From Pseudidiomarina insulisalsae (lineage in GTDB: Bacteria > Pseudomonadota > Gammaproteobacteria > Enterobacterales > Alteromonadaceae), in assembly GCF_003987065.1 (NCBI RefSeq), contig NZ_PIPY01000006.1:62001-126000 (forward strand): a stretch of DNA of 64,000 nucleotides, given 5' to 3'. Below the pieces are notes generated by a model that searched no databases, was not told the origin of the DNA, and worked only from the letters and a program-made list of their open reading frames with translations. Of the stretch, positions 18,418 through 31,393 are shown one piece after another; the first letter of the stretch is position 1; every line of letters begins with the position of its first letter. Position numbers and translations under genes: made by a program.

Positions 18418-19635
18418 GTGAACAAAAACGCATGGTTAGGAATGGTCAGCGCAGTGAGTCTGGCCGTAGTGGCAGCGCTTCAGGCGCCGGTAAATGCGCA
18501 GCAGTATCAGGCCAGCGAACGTGCAATTAAGCTTGCGCAGGAAAATATGCTGATCGATACCCACATTGACGTCCCTTATCGCCTTACTGAAAAGTGGGCC
18601 GACGTAACTCAAGCCACTGAAGGTGGTGACTTCGATTATCCCCGTGCTGTAGAAGGCGGTCTGAATGTGCCTTTCATGTCGATTTATATTCCGGCACAGC
18701 TGGAACAGACGCCGGGTGCCAGTAAGCAACTTGCCCACCAGTTGATTGATAGTATGGAAGCAGTGGCGTGGCGCGCGCCAGACAAGTTTGCCATGGCCTA
18801 TACGGTGGCTGACGTTGAGCAACAGTTCGACCAGGGCCTGATGTCGATAGCGCTGGGCATGGAAAATGGCTCGCCTATGGAAGGCGACATGGCTAACCTG
18901 AAAGAATTTTATGATCGCGGCATTCGTTATATTACCTTGTCGCATTCACTGTCGAATCACATCGCTGACTCATCCTATGACATCCGCCGCCAGTGGAATG
19001 GCCTGAGCCCCTTTGGTAAAGAGCTGGTCGTTGAGATGAATAATATCGGTATGATGATCGATATTTCGCATGTCTCCGATGATGCTTTCTGGCAAACCCT
19101 GGCGCTCTCTAAAGCACCGGTTATCGCCTCTCACTCATCTTTGCGTCGTTATACGCCGGGCTTTGAACGGAATATGAGCGATGACATGATCAAAGCGCTG
19201 GGCGAAAACGGCGGCGTTATTATGATCAACTTCGGTTCGACCTTCGTGACCCAGGCCGCGAACCGTTATCGCGACATGATTAACCAGCAGGTTGAAAAAG
19301 TCATCGCTGAGCTCGGTGAAGACAGCGAAGAAGCCAAACAACGCATCGCCGAATTACGCGCTGATAACCCGTTCCCGTTCGCAACGCTGGAGCAGGTGCT
19401 CGACCATATTGACCACGTCGTCGAGTTGGTCGGCATTGACCACGTCGGTATTGGTTCTGATTACGACGGTGTTGGTGACTCTTTGCCGGTGGGTCTGAAA
19501 GACGTATCAACGTATCCAAATCTGGTGCAAGGCTTACTTGATCGGGGCTATTCTGACGCCGATATTAAGAAGATCCTCAATGAGAATTTACTTCGCGTCT
19601 GGCGCGAAGTAGAAACCTACGCCGCGAACCACTAA
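18418..19635 (+). CDS. exported membrane dipeptidase (peptidase M19)
   Basis: A 405-aa M19 (renal dipeptidase-type) zinc peptidase that cleaves dipeptides. It has a signal peptide (cleavage after about residue 27, VNA), so it acts in the periplasm or outside. Metal ligands are readable: His49 and Asp51 in DTHIDVP, the bridging Glu in ALGMENGSP, and His residues in MMIDISHVSD and VIASHSSLRR. The Asp of GIGSDYDGVG is also present. The start is a GTG at 18418 after a GAGG element. It is transcribed alone after the small-gene pair; an extended -10-like TGCTAGTCT lies at about 18365. Unlike many short M19 proteins it carries a long helical insert (about residues 285-315). Confidence 0.93.
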   Translation: MNKNAWLGMVSAVSLAVVAALQAPVNAQQYQASERAIKLAQENMLIDTHIDVPYRLTEKWADVTQATEGGDFDYPRAVEGGLNVPFMSIYIPAQLEQTPGASKQLAHQLIDSMEAVAWRAPDKFAMAYTVADVEQQFDQGLMSIALGMENGSPMEGDMANLKEFYDRGIRYITLSHSLSNHIADSSYDIRRQWNGLSPFGKELVVEMNNIGMMIDISHVSDDAFWQTLALSKAPVIASHSSLRRYTPGFERNMSDDMIKALGENGGVIMINFGSTFVTQAANRYRDMINQQVEKVIAELGEDSEEAKQRIAELRADNPFPFATLEQVLDHIDHVVELVGIDHVGIGSDYDGVGDSLPVGLKDVSTYPNLVQGLLDRGYSDADIKKILNENLLRVWREVETYAANH

Positions 19636-19637
19636 AA

Positions 19638-19714
19638 CCTTAGAGCGTTATTAGTTACTGGATACTGGATATTGGTTGTTTGCTAATAACCAGTATCTGA
19701 TAACCGATAACGCT
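19638..19714. repeat. dispersed repeat with inverted arms, copy 1
   Basis: The reverse complement of 19638-19677 reads AACCAATATCCAGTATCCAG followed by TAACTAATAACGCTCTAAGG. It is near-identical in pattern to the sequence at 55501-55547. At this locus a degenerate second arm (19685-19714) lies in the opposite orientation. GATACTGG (19661-19668) pairs with CCAGTATC (19690-19697), and AGCGTTAT (19644-19651) pairs with ATAACGCT (19707-19714). The result is an imperfect hairpin with arms of about 30 nt, between the dipeptidase gene and the rpsJ promoter. Confidence 0.7.
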
Positions 19715-19715
19715 G

Positions 19716-19743
19716 TTGCTTTTCTATCTTTTCCGTGTATAAT
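19716..19743 (+). promoter_or_regulatory. sigma-70 promoter of the S10 operon
   Basis: TTGCTT (19716-19721) and a perfect TATAAT (19738-19743) with a 16-bp spacer. Transcription would start near 19750, leaving a leader of about 185 nt before rpsJ. The -35 box begins just after the inverted repeat. Confidence 0.75.
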
Positions 19744-19749
19744 TTGCCG

Positions 19750-20247
<498 letters not shown>

Positions 20248-20285
20248 GCGGGCAGTAATAGGATTACACACGAGAGGTTTTAACA

Positions 20286-20930
20286 ATGGCTATTGGTCTA
20301 GTCGGTCGTAAAGTAGGAATGACACGTGTCTTCCAAGAAGACGGCGCTTCTGTACCTGTTACTGTGATTGAAGTGACTGCAAACCGTGTGACTCAGGTCA
20401 AAACTGAGGAAACTGACGGCTATCGCGCGCTTCAAGTTACAACAGGTGAGAAAAAAGCGAACCGCGTAAACAAACCAGCTGCTGGTCACTTCGCGAAAGC
20501 GGGTGTCGAAGCAGGTCGTGGTCTCTGGGAATTCCGCCTGGAAGACGGCGAAGGTGAAGATTTCGCAGTAGGTTCTGAAATCACCGTAGAAATTTTTGCG
20601 GACACCAAAAAAGTAGACGTTACCGGTACCTCTAAAGGTAAAGGTTTCCAAGGTGCTGTTAAGCGCTGGAATTTCCGTACTCAGGACGCTACCCATGGTA
20701 ACTCGTTGTCACATCGTGCACCGGGTTCTATCGGTCAAAACCAGTCTCCTGGTCGGGTATTCAAAGGCAAGAAAATGGCAGGTCAGATGGGTAACAAGCA
20801 AATAACCGTGCAGACTCTTGATGTCGTGCGTGTTGACGCTGAGCGTGGTTTGTTGCTGATTCGTGGCGCTGTCCCTGGTGCTACTGGCGGTGACGTTGTC
20901 ATCAAGCCAGCAGTCAAGGCTAAGGCGTAA
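20286..20930 (+). CDS. rplC: 50S ribosomal protein L3
   Basis: A 214-aa L3, an early-assembling protein near the peptidyl-transferase centre. It starts [20 protein letters not shown] and contains the conserved loop region [20 protein letters not shown]. The [12 protein letters not shown] stretch includes the Gln methylated by PrmB in E. coli. GAGAGG precedes the ATG. Confidence 0.98.
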   Translation: MAIGLVGRKVGMTRVFQEDGASVPVTVIEVTANRVTQVKTEETDGYRALQVTTGEKKANRVNKPAAGHFAKAGVEAGRGLWEFRLEDGEGEDFAVGSEITVEIFADTKKVDVTGTSKGKGFQGAVKRWNFRTQDATHGNSLSHRAPGSIGQNQSPGRVFKGKKMAGQMGNKQITVQTLDVVRVDAERGLLLIRGAVPGATGGDVVIKPAVKAKA

Positions 20931-20948
20931 CGTCTGAGGAGAATGGTG

Positions 20949-21554
20949 ATGGAATTAACATTGAAAGACGCAAAAGGCGCTCTTGAAGTTTCCGAAGCTA
21001 CCTTTGGACGTGAGTTCAACGAAGCTTTGATTCATCAAGTCGTTGTCGCTTATGCTGCAGGCGCTCGTCAGGGCACCAAAGCACAGAAGACGCGTTCTGA
21101 AGTAGCTGGCGGTGGCAAAAAGCCATGGCGCCAAAAAGGTACTGGCCGTGCTCGCGCAGGTACTATCCGTAGCCCAATCTGGCGCTCTGGTGGTACTACT
21201 TTTGCAGCGAAACCACGCAGCCACGACCAGAAAGTAAACAAAAAAATGTACCGCGGTGCGATGAAGAGCATCTTGTCTGAACTGGTTCGTCAGGACCGTT
21301 TAGTCGTGGTCGAAAGCTTTGGTGTTGATTCACCAAAGACCAAGCAACTGGCTACTAAGCTGAAAGAAATGGATCTGAACGACGTGTTGATCGTGACCAA
21401 AGAACTGGACGAGAACCTGTTCCTTGCTTCACGCAACTTGCACAAAGTTGACGCACGTGATGTTCAGGCTGTTGACCCGGTAAGCCTGATTGCTTTTGAA
21501 AAAGTTCTGATGACTGCGGACGCAGTGAAGCAACTTGAGGAGGCTTTAGCATGA
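20949..21554 (+). CDS. rplD: 50S ribosomal protein L4
   Basis: A 201-aa L4, the same length as in E. coli. It lines the exit tunnel with its extended loop ([20 protein letters not shown]) and, in relatives, represses its own operon by binding the S10 leader. The start is the ATG at 20949 ([16 protein letters not shown]), preceded by GAGGAG at 7 nt; a nearby in-frame ATG two codons earlier is less likely. The rplW start overlaps its stop (ATGATG). Confidence 0.98.
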   Translation: MELTLKDAKGALEVSEATFGREFNEALIHQVVVAYAAGARQGTKAQKTRSEVAGGGKKPWRQKGTGRARAGTIRSPIWRSGGTTFAAKPRSHDQKVNKKMYRGAMKSILSELVRQDRLVVVESFGVDSPKTKQLATKLKEMDLNDVLIVTKELDENLFLASRNLHKVDARDVQAVDPVSLIAFEKVLMTADAVKQLEEALA

Positions 21555-21853
21555 TGCGCGAAGAACGTTTATTGAAAGTGATCATTGCTCCTCACGTTTC
21601 TGAAAAATCTACTGTTGCAGCTGAAACTGCAAATACAGTGGTTTTCAAAGTTGCAACCGACGCTAACAAAGCTGAAATCAAAGCAGCAGTTGAAAAACTG
21701 TTCGAGGTTGAAGTTGAAGGCGTTCGCACTGTCAACGTGAAAGGCAAAACCAAACGTACCGGCATGCGCTTCGGTAAGCGTAGTGACTGGAAAAAAGCCT
21801 ATGTCACCCTGAAAGAAGGTGCTGACATCGACTTCGTCGGCGGCGCTGAGTAA
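21551..21853 (+). CDS. rplW: 50S ribosomal protein L23
   Basis: A 100-aa L23, which sits at the tunnel exit and is the docking point for trigger factor and SRP. It begins [20 protein letters not shown] and includes [20 protein letters not shown]. It overlaps the rplD stop by 4 nt, implying coupled translation. Confidence 0.98.
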   Translation: MMREERLLKVIIAPHVSEKSTVAAETANTVVFKVATDANKAEIKAAVEKLFEVEVEGVRTVNVKGKTKRTGMRFGKRSDWKKAYVTLKEGADIDFVGGAE

Positions 21854-21867
21854 GAGGAGGAATTCAC

Positions 21868-22692
21868 ATGGCATTAGTTAAGTGTAAGCCTACGTCTCCA
21901 GGTCGTCGCCACGTAGTTAAAGTGGTTAACGAAGACCTGTATAAAGGCAAGCCTTACGCGCCTTTGTTGGATAAAAACAACAAGAAAGGCGGTCGTAATA
22001 ACAATGGTCGCATTACAGTTCGTCACATCGGCGGTGGTCACAAGCATCACTACCGTATGATCGACTTTAAGCGCGACAAAGACGGTATCCCTGCGAAAGT
22101 TGAGCGTCTGGAATATGATCCAAACCGTTCAGCAAACATCGCATTGGTTCTGTATGCAGACGGTGAGCGTCGCTATATTCTGGCCCCTAAAGGCCTGAAA
22201 GCTGGTGATAAAGTTCAGTCTGGTTCAGATGCACCGATCAAAGCGGGTAACACCTTACCACTGCGTAACATTCCAGTAGGTTCTGTGGTACACGCAATCG
22301 AAATGAAACCTGGTAAAGGTGCACAGCTGGCTCGTTCAGCCGGTGCTTATGTACAGGTTTTGGCTCGCGATGGCGGCTACGTTACTGTACGTCTGCGTTC
22401 TGGCGAAATGCGCCGGATTCAGTCGGACTGCCGTGCAACCATCGGTGAAGTAGGCAACGCAGAACACATGCTGCGTCAATTGGGTAAAGCTGGTGCAACG
22501 CGCTGGCGTGGTGTTCGTCCTACCGTTCGTGGTGTGGCGATGAACCCGGTTGATCACCCGCATGGTGGTGGTGAAGGCCGTACTTCTGGTGGTCGTCATC
22601 CGGTTACCCCATGGGGTACTCCGACTAAGGGTTATAAGACCCGTAAGAACAAGCGTACTGATAAATTCATCGTACGTCGTCGCAACAAATAA
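21868..22692 (+). CDS. rplB: 50S ribosomal protein L2
   Basis: A 274-aa L2, needed for subunit association and near the peptidyl-transferase centre. It contains [20 protein letters not shown] and the C-terminal signature [18 protein letters not shown], whose histidine is highly conserved. GAGGAGG precedes the ATG. Confidence 0.98.
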   Translation: MALVKCKPTSPGRRHVVKVVNEDLYKGKPYAPLLDKNNKKGGRNNNGRITVRHIGGGHKHHYRMIDFKRDKDGIPAKVERLEYDPNRSANIALVLYADGERRYILAPKGLKAGDKVQSGSDAPIKAGNTLPLRNIPVGSVVHAIEMKPGKGAQLARSAGAYVQVLARDGGYVTVRLRSGEMRRIQSDCRATIGEVGNAEHMLRQLGKAGATRWRGVRPTVRGVAMNPVDHPHGGGEGRTSGGRHPVTPWGTPTKGYKTRKNKRTDKFIVRRRNK

Positions 22693-22708
22693 GAGTTGAG
22701 GATTAAAC

Positions 22709-22987
22709 ATGCCACGTTCTCTTAAAAAAGGTCCATTTATTGACCTTCACCTGCTAAATAAGGTGGAGAAAGCGTTGGAAGCCGGTGACAAAAAGCCTAT
22801 TAAGACTTGGTCCCGTCGTTCAATGATTATCCCTGATATGATCGGCCTTACTATCGCTGTTCATAACGGTCGCCAGCACGTGCCAGTCTTCGTTTCTGAC
22901 GAAATGATTGGTCACAAGCTTGGTGAATTCGCACCAACCCGCACTTATCGTGGCCACGCTGCTGATAAGAAAGCCAAGAAACGCTAA
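22709..22987 (+). CDS. rpsS: 30S ribosomal protein S19
   Basis: A 92-aa S19 of the 30S head. It starts [20 protein letters not shown] and contains [20 protein letters not shown] and [20 protein letters not shown]. Standard position between rplB and rplV. Confidence 0.98.
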   Translation: MPRSLKKGPFIDLHLLNKVEKALEAGDKKPIKTWSRRSMIIPDMIGLTIAVHNGRQHVPVFVSDEMIGHKLGEFAPTRTYRGHAADKKAKKR

Positions 22988-22999
22988 GGGAGAGTTGAG

Positions 23000-23332
23000 A
23001 TGGAAGCTATTGCTATTCACAAGTTTGCTCGCCTTTCTGCGCAAAAAGGCCGGTTGGTTGCTGACCAGATTCGCGGTTTACCAGTAGCGAAAGCGCTGGA
23101 TATTCTGAACTACAGCCCGAAAGACGCAGCTGGCCTGCTGAAGAAGGTGCTGGAGTCAGCTATCGCGAATGCTGAACACAACGAAGGTGCCGACATCGAC
23201 GAGCTGAAAGTTGCCAAAGTAATGGTTGACGAAGGTCCTACCATGAAACGCATCAAGCCTCGCGCGAAAGGTCGTGCTGATCGTATCTTTAAGCGTACCA
23301 GCCACATTACTGTGGTTGTATCAGATAGCTAG
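23000..23332 (+). CDS. rplV: 50S ribosomal protein L22
   Basis: A 110-aa L22 whose beta-hairpin lines the exit tunnel (region [20 protein letters not shown], the site of macrolide-resistance changes in other species). It starts [20 protein letters not shown]. The hairpin appears intact and of normal length. Confidence 0.98.
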   Translation: MEAIAIHKFARLSAQKGRLVADQIRGLPVAKALDILNYSPKDAAGLLKKVLESAIANAEHNEGADIDELKVAKVMVDEGPTMKRIKPRAKGRADRIFKRTSHITVVVSDS

Positions 23333-23342
23333 GAGATAAATT

Positions 23343-24029
23343 ATGGGTCAGAAAGTACATCCTAATGGTATTCGCCTAGGTATCACCAAGCCATGGAATG
23401 CAACCTGGTTCGCGAATACAAAAGATTTTGCCGATAACCTGCACAGTGATCACCAGGTTCGCAAGATGCTGCAAAAAGAGCTGAGCAATGCTTCAGTTTC
23501 TCGCATCGTTATTGAGCGTCCTGCGAAGAGCATCCGTGTCACCATTCATACCGCACGCCCTGGCGTGGTCATCGGTAAGAAAGGTGAAGATGTTGAGAAG
23601 CTGCGTCAAGCAGTTTCAAAATTGACTGGCGTGCCAGCTCAAATCAACATCTCAGAAGTGCGTAAGCCTGAACTGGACGCACAATTGGTTGCTGAAAATA
23701 TCGCTGGTCAGCTTGAGCGCCGTGTTATGTTCCGTCGTGCGATGAAGCGCGCGGTACAAAACGCAATGCGTCTGGGCGCCAAAGGTATCAAAGTGGAAGT
23801 TAGCGGTCGTTTAGGTGGCGCGGAAATCGCCCGTACTGAATGGTACCGTGAAGGTCGCGTACCGCTGCACACACTGCGTGCAGACATCGACTACGCAACT
23901 GCAGAAGCTAACACCACTTACGGTATCATCGGTGTGAAAGTTTGGATCTTCCGTGGTGAAGTACTGGGCGGTATGCCAGTTGAAGAAAAGCCACAGGCTC
24001 CAGCGAAACGCCCTAAAGGCCGTAAGTAA
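23343..24029 (+). CDS. rpsC: 30S ribosomal protein S3
   Basis: A 228-aa S3. It starts [20 protein letters not shown]. The KH domain includes [20 protein letters not shown], and the C-terminal domain includes [21 protein letters not shown]3 helps form the mRNA entry channel. The C-terminal tail (about 20 residues, Pro/Lys-rich) is typical. Confidence 0.98.
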   Translation: MGQKVHPNGIRLGITKPWNATWFANTKDFADNLHSDHQVRKMLQKELSNASVSRIVIERPAKSIRVTIHTARPGVVIGKKGEDVEKLRQAVSKLTGVPAQINISEVRKPELDAQLVAENIAGQLERRVMFRRAMKRAVQNAMRLGAKGIKVEVSGRLGGAEIARTEWYREGRVPLHTLRADIDYATAEANTTYGIIGVKVWIFRGEVLGGMPVEEKPQAPAKRPKGRK

Positions 24030-24040
24030 GGAGATACTAA

Positions 24041-24454
24041 ATGTTACAACCAAAGCGTACAAAATTCCGTAAGGTTCACAAAGGCCGCAACCGTGGTCTG
24101 GCGCAAGCAGGTAACAAAGTTAGCTTCGGTACTTTCGGTTTGAAAGCTGTTGACCGTGGTCGCATGACTGCGCGTCAAATCGAAGCGGCTCGTCGTGCCA
24201 TGACGCGTCACGTGAAACGTCAGGGTAAAATTTGGATCCGCGTGTTCCCTGATAAGCCAATTACCAAGAAACCTCTTGAGGTTCGTATGGGTAAAGGTAA
24301 AGGTAGCGTGGAATACTGGGTAGCTCAAATTCAGCCAGGCCGTGTCCTGTATGAAATCGACGGTGTTTCGGAAGAGCTGGCGCGTGAAGCGTTTACTCTT
24401 GCGGCACGTAAGCTGCCATTCAAAACCATCTTTGTATCTCGGACGGTGATGTAA
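24041..24454 (+). CDS. rplP: 50S ribosomal protein L16
   Basis: A 137-aa L16, which contacts the A-site tRNA. It starts [20 protein letters not shown] and contains [20 protein letters not shown]. In E. coli an arginine (Arg81) of L16 is hydroxylated by YcfD; the corresponding Met-Gly-Lys-Gly-Lys region is present. The stop TAATG overlaps the rpmC start. Confidence 0.98.
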   Translation: MLQPKRTKFRKVHKGRNRGLAQAGNKVSFGTFGLKAVDRGRMTARQIEAARRAMTRHVKRQGKIWIRVFPDKPITKKPLEVRMGKGKGSVEYWVAQIQPGRVLYEIDGVSEELAREAFTLAARKLPFKTIFVSRTVM

Positions 24455-24645
24455 TGAAAGCGAACGAACTGAATGATAAAACCGTTGAGCAGCTGCAAGA
24501 AGAATTGCTGGGTTTGCGTCGTGAGCAGTTTAATCTGCGCATGCAAGCAGCGACTGGTCAGCTGAATCAAACTCACATGTTGAAGCAAGTGCGTCGTGAT
24601 ATCGCACGTGTGAAAACTATTCTGAATCAGAAGGCAGGTGCGTAA
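24454..24645 (+). CDS. rpmC: 50S ribosomal protein L29
   Basis: A 63-aa L29, a helical hairpin beside the tunnel exit. It begins [20 protein letters not shown] and includes [15 protein letters not shown]. Start and stop overlap its neighbours by one base (TAATG), as in other gammaproteobacteria. Confidence 0.98.
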   Translation: MKANELNDKTVEQLQEELLGLRREQFNLRMQAATGQLNQTHMLKQVRRDIARVKTILNQKAGA

Positions 24646-24908
24646 TGGCTGAAGAAAAACGTGTTCGTACTCTGCAAGGTCGTGTAATCAGCGACAAGAT
24701 GGACAAGTCTATCACTGTTGCTGTTGAGCGCCGGGTGAAGCACCCTGTATATGGTAAGTACATTTCTCGTACTACTAAGTTACACGCTCACGACGAAGAC
24801 AACTCATGCAAAATGGGCGATACCGTGATTATTCGCGAAACCCGTCCAGTATCTAAGACTAAGTCTTGGGCATTGGTTGAAATTGTAGAGCGCGCAGAAG
24901 TTATCTAA
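24645..24908 (+). CDS. rpsQ: 30S ribosomal protein S17
   Basis: An 87-aa S17, an OB-fold primary 16S-binding protein. It contains [35 protein letters not shown] and the signature [18 protein letters not shown]. It is the last gene of the S10 operon and is followed by a strong terminator, not by rplN. Confidence 0.98.
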   Translation: MAEEKRVRTLQGRVISDKMDKSITVAVERRVKHPVYGKYISRTTKLHAHDEDNSCKMGDTVIIRETRPVSKTKSWALVEIVERAEVI

Positions 24909-24932
24909 TTCGTTAGGTAATTAAAACGCATA

Positions 24933-24962
24933 AAAAAGGCCTCCAGCGATGGAGGCCTTTTT
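24933..24962 (+). terminator. rho-independent terminator after rpsQ
   Basis: A 12-bp perfect stem, AAAAAGGCCTCC (24933-24944) with GGAGGCCTTTTT (24951-24962), and a 6-nt loop. It closes the S10 operon here. The A-rich 5' arm means it could also work on the other strand. Confidence 0.93.
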
Positions 24963-24980
24963 ATTTGGCGGCGATCCAAA

Positions 24981-25009
24981 TTAGCATCTTATGCATAACC
25001 CTCTATAAT
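24981..25009 (+). promoter_or_regulatory. sigma-70 promoter for the BCCT transporter gene
   Basis: TTAGCA (24981-24986) and a perfect TATAAT (25004-25009) with a 17-bp spacer. The start would lie near 25016, giving a leader of only about 28 nt before the ATG at 25044. No osmoregulatory operator was recognised. Confidence 0.6.
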
Positions 25010-25043
25010 TGAATGAAAATCATAACAAATGGGAGAAGCGAGC

Positions 25044-27011
25044 ATGGAGTCGAGCGAAAAAGCCCGTCTTAATCCCCCTGTGTTTTACAGTGCAGCAGGG
25101 CTTATCTTTATTATTCTTTTTTTCACAGCTGTCTTTCCTGACACTGCAAACAGTGTCTTCCAAACCGCGCAAGCAGCGATTATCCAAAACGGTAGCTGGT
25201 TTTACGTATTAGCCGTAGCCATTATTTTGCTAACCGTTATTTTCTTAGGTTTTTCCCGTTACGGCACCATAAAGTTGGGGCCCGATCATGCCGCGCCTGA
25301 TTACGGCAAGCTGACCTGGTTCTCAATGCTATTTTCGGCGGGCATGGGTATCGGCCTGATGTTTTTTGGTGTCGCCGAACCGGTGATGCATTATCTGGCA
25401 CCACCGGTCGCCGAGGTGGGCACCACTGAGGCAGCCCGCGAAGCCATGAAGATCACCTTCTTCCATTGGGGCCTTCACGCTTGGGCGATTTATGCCATTG
25501 TGGCGTTGATACTGGCCTTCTTTGCTTATCGCCACGGTTTACCGTTGACCTTACGTTCAGCACTTTATCCACTCATCGGCCAACGTATCTATGGGCCTAT
25601 TGGTCACGCCGTTGATGTCTTTGCCGTCATCGGTACGGTATTTGGTGTCGCAACGTCACTCGGTTATGGTGTCGCCCAGATCAACTCAGGTCTGGGGTAT
25701 TTATTCGATATACCGGTCTCAACCATGGTGCAGGTGATGTTAATCGTGGGTGTGACCCTGTTAGCAATCATCTCAGTCACCACAGGCCTGGATAAAGGCA
25801 TCCGCCGGCTCTCTGAGCTGAATATGGGACTGGCCGTGTTACTGCTTCTTTTCGTATTGCTTATGGGGCCAACGGTCTTTCTGCTACAGGCGTTTGTACA
25901 GAACACGGGCGCTTACGTTTCAGAAATTGTCAGTAATACCTTTAACCTGTTTGCCTACGAGAAAACCGACTGGATTGGCGGTTGGACAGTATTCTATTGG
26001 GGCTGGTGGTTAAGTTGGGCGCCATTTGTCGGTCTGTTTATTGCCCGGGTTTCGCGTGGTCGCACCATTCGTGAATTCGTAGCAGGTGTACTGTTAGTAC
26101 CGGCGGGCTTTACCTTAATGTGGATGACCTTCTTTGGTAACTCAGCCATTGATATGATCATGAACGAGGGCGCCGACCGTTTAGCAGACATGGTACAAAA
26201 TGATGTCTCGGTGGCGTTGTTTGCCTTCCTTGAGCGCTTCCCGTTTAGCAGCTTTCTTTCGGGTCTCGCGACTGTCATGGTCATCGTGTTTTTCGTGACT
26301 TCTTCGGATTCAGGTTCCATGGTGGTGGACATGCTCTGCTCGAGCGGCCGTGACGATACCCCGGTATGGCAGCGTATTTTCTGGGCCAGCGGCGAGGGCG
26401 TAGTTGCCATCGTATTATTGCTGGTAGGTGGTCTGGGAGCACTTCAGACCATGACCATAGCCAGTGCCTTACCTTTTACCATTGTGCTGATGGTCGCAAC
26501 CTGGGGATTGATACGCGCGTTAAGAGTCGATGTGCATAAAAAGGATGCGTTGCAAAACAATTACCTGACTGCCTCAGCGGTGAGTAACCGCAACTGGAAA
26601 GATCGCTTGCATAATATTATCGATTTTCCTACCAAACAGGTCGGCCAGCGCTTCTTAAAACAAGTCGTCGCACCGGCGTTCAAAGAAGTGTCTGAGGAAA
26701 TGGAATCAAGTGGCCTGACGGTCGAAATCAGCCAAGACGATGACGGACAAATGGCGTTCCGCGTTGTTCATGGTGATGAGATCGATTTTGTTTATCAGGT
26801 ATTTCTGACGAGTCATATTCAGCCGGCCTTTATCCATGCTGACGCTGATACGACCGACATTGATGAAGAGAAAAAATATTATCGGGCTGAAGTTCACTTA
26901 CGAGAGGGTGGTCAGGACTATGACATCTTAGGTTGGTCACGAGATGCCGTGATTGGCGATATCATCGACCACTATCACAAACACATGCATTTCTTACATG
27001 TGCTGCGGTAA
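25044..27011 (+). CDS. BCCT family transporter (BetT-like)
   Basis: A 655-aa secondary transporter of the betaine/choline/carnitine family with twelve predicted inner-membrane helices. The Trp-rich signature GWTVFYWGWWLSWAPFVGLF lies at about residues 313-332, followed by IARVSRGRTIREF. A glycine-rich FSAGMGIGLMFFGVAEP segment lies near residue 98. The long hydrophilic C-terminal domain (about 140 residues after 515) resembles proton-coupled choline transporter BetT, where it senses osmotic stress. The substrate (choline, betaine or another quaternary amine) is not settled. The ATG at 25044 has GGAG 8 nt upstream and is preferred to the ATG at 25029. A porin gene follows 9 nt later. Confidence 0.9.
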   Translation: MESSEKARLNPPVFYSAAGLIFIILFFTAVFPDTANSVFQTAQAAIIQNGSWFYVLAVAIILLTVIFLGFSRYGTIKLGPDHAAPDYGKLTWFSMLFSAGMGIGLMFFGVAEPVMHYLAPPVAEVGTTEAAREAMKITFFHWGLHAWAIYAIVALILAFFAYRHGLPLTLRSALYPLIGQRIYGPIGHAVDVFAVIGTVFGVATSLGYGVAQINSGLGYLFDIPVSTMVQVMLIVGVTLLAIISVTTGLDKGIRRLSELNMGLAVLLLLFVLLMGPTVFLLQAFVQNTGAYVSEIVSNTFNLFAYEKTDWIGGWTVFYWGWWLSWAPFVGLFIARVSRGRTIREFVAGVLLVPAGFTLMWMTFFGNSAIDMIMNEGADRLADMVQNDVSVALFAFLERFPFSSFLSGLATVMVIVFFVTSSDSGSMVVDMLCSSGRDDTPVWQRIFWASGEGVVAIVLLLVGGLGALQTMTIASALPFTIVLMVATWGLIRALRVDVHKKDALQNNYLTASAVSNRNWKDRLHNIIDFPTKQVGQRFLKQVVAPAFKEVSEEMESSGLTVEISQDDDGQMAFRVVHGDEIDFVYQVFLTSHIQPAFIHADADTTDIDEEKKYYRAEVHLREGGQDYDILGWSRDAVIGDIIDHYHKHMHFLHVLR

Positions 27012-27020
27012 GGAGGACCT

Positions 27021-28418
27021 ATGAAAAAGCAATTGATAGCACTTTGTGTGGGAGCTGCGCTGAGCTCCCCTGCCATCGCACAGCAGGAGCAGAGCGCGGC
27101 AACCGAGCAACAAATCAAACAGCTATTGCAGCAAATGGAAAAGCTGCAACAGCGTGTTGCTGAACTTGAAAGACAACTCGACGAAGAACGTGAAATTGAT
27201 ACCGCGGTGGTGGCCGCGGAAACCGAACAAGTGCAACCAGCGACAGACGACGAACAACAAGTCGGTGCGATTCCGCCACGCGAGCGCATAAACGATAACA
27301 GTGCACTGGCCGCACGGGTTGAACAACTGGAGGCTGACATTGAAGACGCCGAAAACGCCCCGATTGCGATTGGCGGGGCGGTGCGCAGTCAGTTTGTCTG
27401 GGAAGACTATAACGAAGGCAATAAAGATCGTGGTGGCGATTTTGACTTTGATATTTTCCGGCTCGATTTTCGCGGCACCATCGGTGATGTGATTCTCTCG
27501 GCACAGTATCGCTGGTTCCAGTACATGGAAGCTGTGCAGCACGCCTGGGTCGGTTATAACTTTAATGAAAACTGGCAGGGACAGGCGGGTATTACCAAGG
27601 TACCGTTTGGGAATACGCCGTATAACTCCAATAATTACTTCTTCAGTTCAAACTTTTACGTAGGGCTGGAGGATGACCACGACGCCGGACTCAAATTCCT
27701 TTATCGCGATGACCAGTGGGATTTTGACATTGCCTACTTTGTCAATGATGAGCAGGGCGGTGTCGATGGTTATGTCAGTAATCGTGAAGACCGCTATGCC
27801 TATGATCCACTGGGCGTGCGTCTGGCGGGCGAGGGTATTTATGATACGCCGTCACTGGCTGTAGGTGAGTCAAACAGCTTTGCTGCACGGGTAGCCCGTA
27901 AATACTCGTGGAATAATGAGCAGTCATTTGAAATGGGCGTCTCCGGTCAGTTCGGACAGATGCATGACGGTACTGACGATGTTGGTGACCGCAGTGCCTG
28001 GGCATTACACGGCGTATATTCCATCGATCGCTGGACCTTTATGGGTCAGGTCAGTCAGTACGATTACGACATGGAGATGGCCAACGAAGGTATTGTTGTA
28101 GGGGCCTACGCCTTCTACGACACTATTCCGAGTAAGGCGACCCTGTACACCGCGAATGTGGCTTACAGCCTGCCAGTTGAGATCGGTCCCATCACTAATC
28201 TGACATTCTATAATGATTACAGCCTGATGACCGATAAGCGTGGCGGTAGTGAAGACACCTTTATGAATGTGCTGGGTATGGCGGTATCGGCGGGTGGACT
28301 TTATACCTACTTTGATCTGGTTACGGCGAAAAACCAGCCGTTTGTTGGCGGCAGTATGGTGGGTGACTCAGACGACACCAATACCCGCTTTAATATTAAT
28401 ATTGGCTACTACTTTTAA
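27021..28418 (+). CDS. outer-membrane porin with N-terminal coiled coil
   Basis: A 465-aa exported protein with a signal peptide (cleavage after residue 20, AIA). A Gln/Glu-rich coiled coil covers about residues 22-60, and another helical stretch lies near residue 95. The rest is a predicted beta-barrel with alternating aromatic strands (GQAGITKVPFGNTPYNSNNY, FDLVTAKNQPFVGG). It ends in an aromatic residue (NIGYYF), the outer-membrane insertion signal. The build resembles phosphate-selective porin O/P-like proteins, where a coiled coil precedes the barrel. Solute specificity is unknown. Being 9 nt after the BCCT gene suggests they are cotranscribed and may serve the same uptake route. Confidence 0.82.
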   Translation: MKKQLIALCVGAALSSPAIAQQEQSAATEQQIKQLLQQMEKLQQRVAELERQLDEEREIDTAVVAAETEQVQPATDDEQQVGAIPPRERINDNSALAARVEQLEADIEDAENAPIAIGGAVRSQFVWEDYNEGNKDRGGDFDFDIFRLDFRGTIGDVILSAQYRWFQYMEAVQHAWVGYNFNENWQGQAGITKVPFGNTPYNSNNYFFSSNFYVGLEDDHDAGLKFLYRDDQWDFDIAYFVNDEQGGVDGYVSNREDRYAYDPLGVRLAGEGIYDTPSLAVGESNSFAARVARKYSWNNEQSFEMGVSGQFGQMHDGTDDVGDRSAWALHGVYSIDRWTFMGQVSQYDYDMEMANEGIVVGAYAFYDTIPSKATLYTANVAYSLPVEIGPITNLTFYNDYSLMTDKRGGSEDTFMNVLGMAVSAGGLYTYFDLVTAKNQPFVGGSMVGDSDDTNTRFNINIGYYF

Positions 28419-28439
28419 ACTATTGCCGTCCCTCGCGGG

Positions 28440-28474
28440 TTTCACCGCTTGGCACTTGCTGGCAAGCGGTGAAA
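28440..28474. repeat. perfect inverted repeat upstream of fadH
   Basis: TTTCACCGCTTG (28440-28451) and CAAGCGGTGAAA (28463-28474) form a 12-bp perfect stem around an 11-nt spacer. It lies 21 nt after the porin stop and 46 nt before the fadH GTG. No T run follows on the plus strand, so it is either a weak terminator or a regulator site. Confidence 0.6.
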
Positions 28475-28508
28475 TCAGTACAGTGAACTTATTCAAACAG
28501 TCGTTTAA

Positions 28509-31372
<2,864 letters not shown>

Positions 31373-31393
31373 GGGCGAGGAAAGCAAACCGTT

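Noticed and set aside
28448-28466. TTGGCACTTGCTGGC before fadH as a sigma-54 promoter
   Set aside because: The TTGC follows TGGCAC directly instead of after five bases, so the spacing is wrong.
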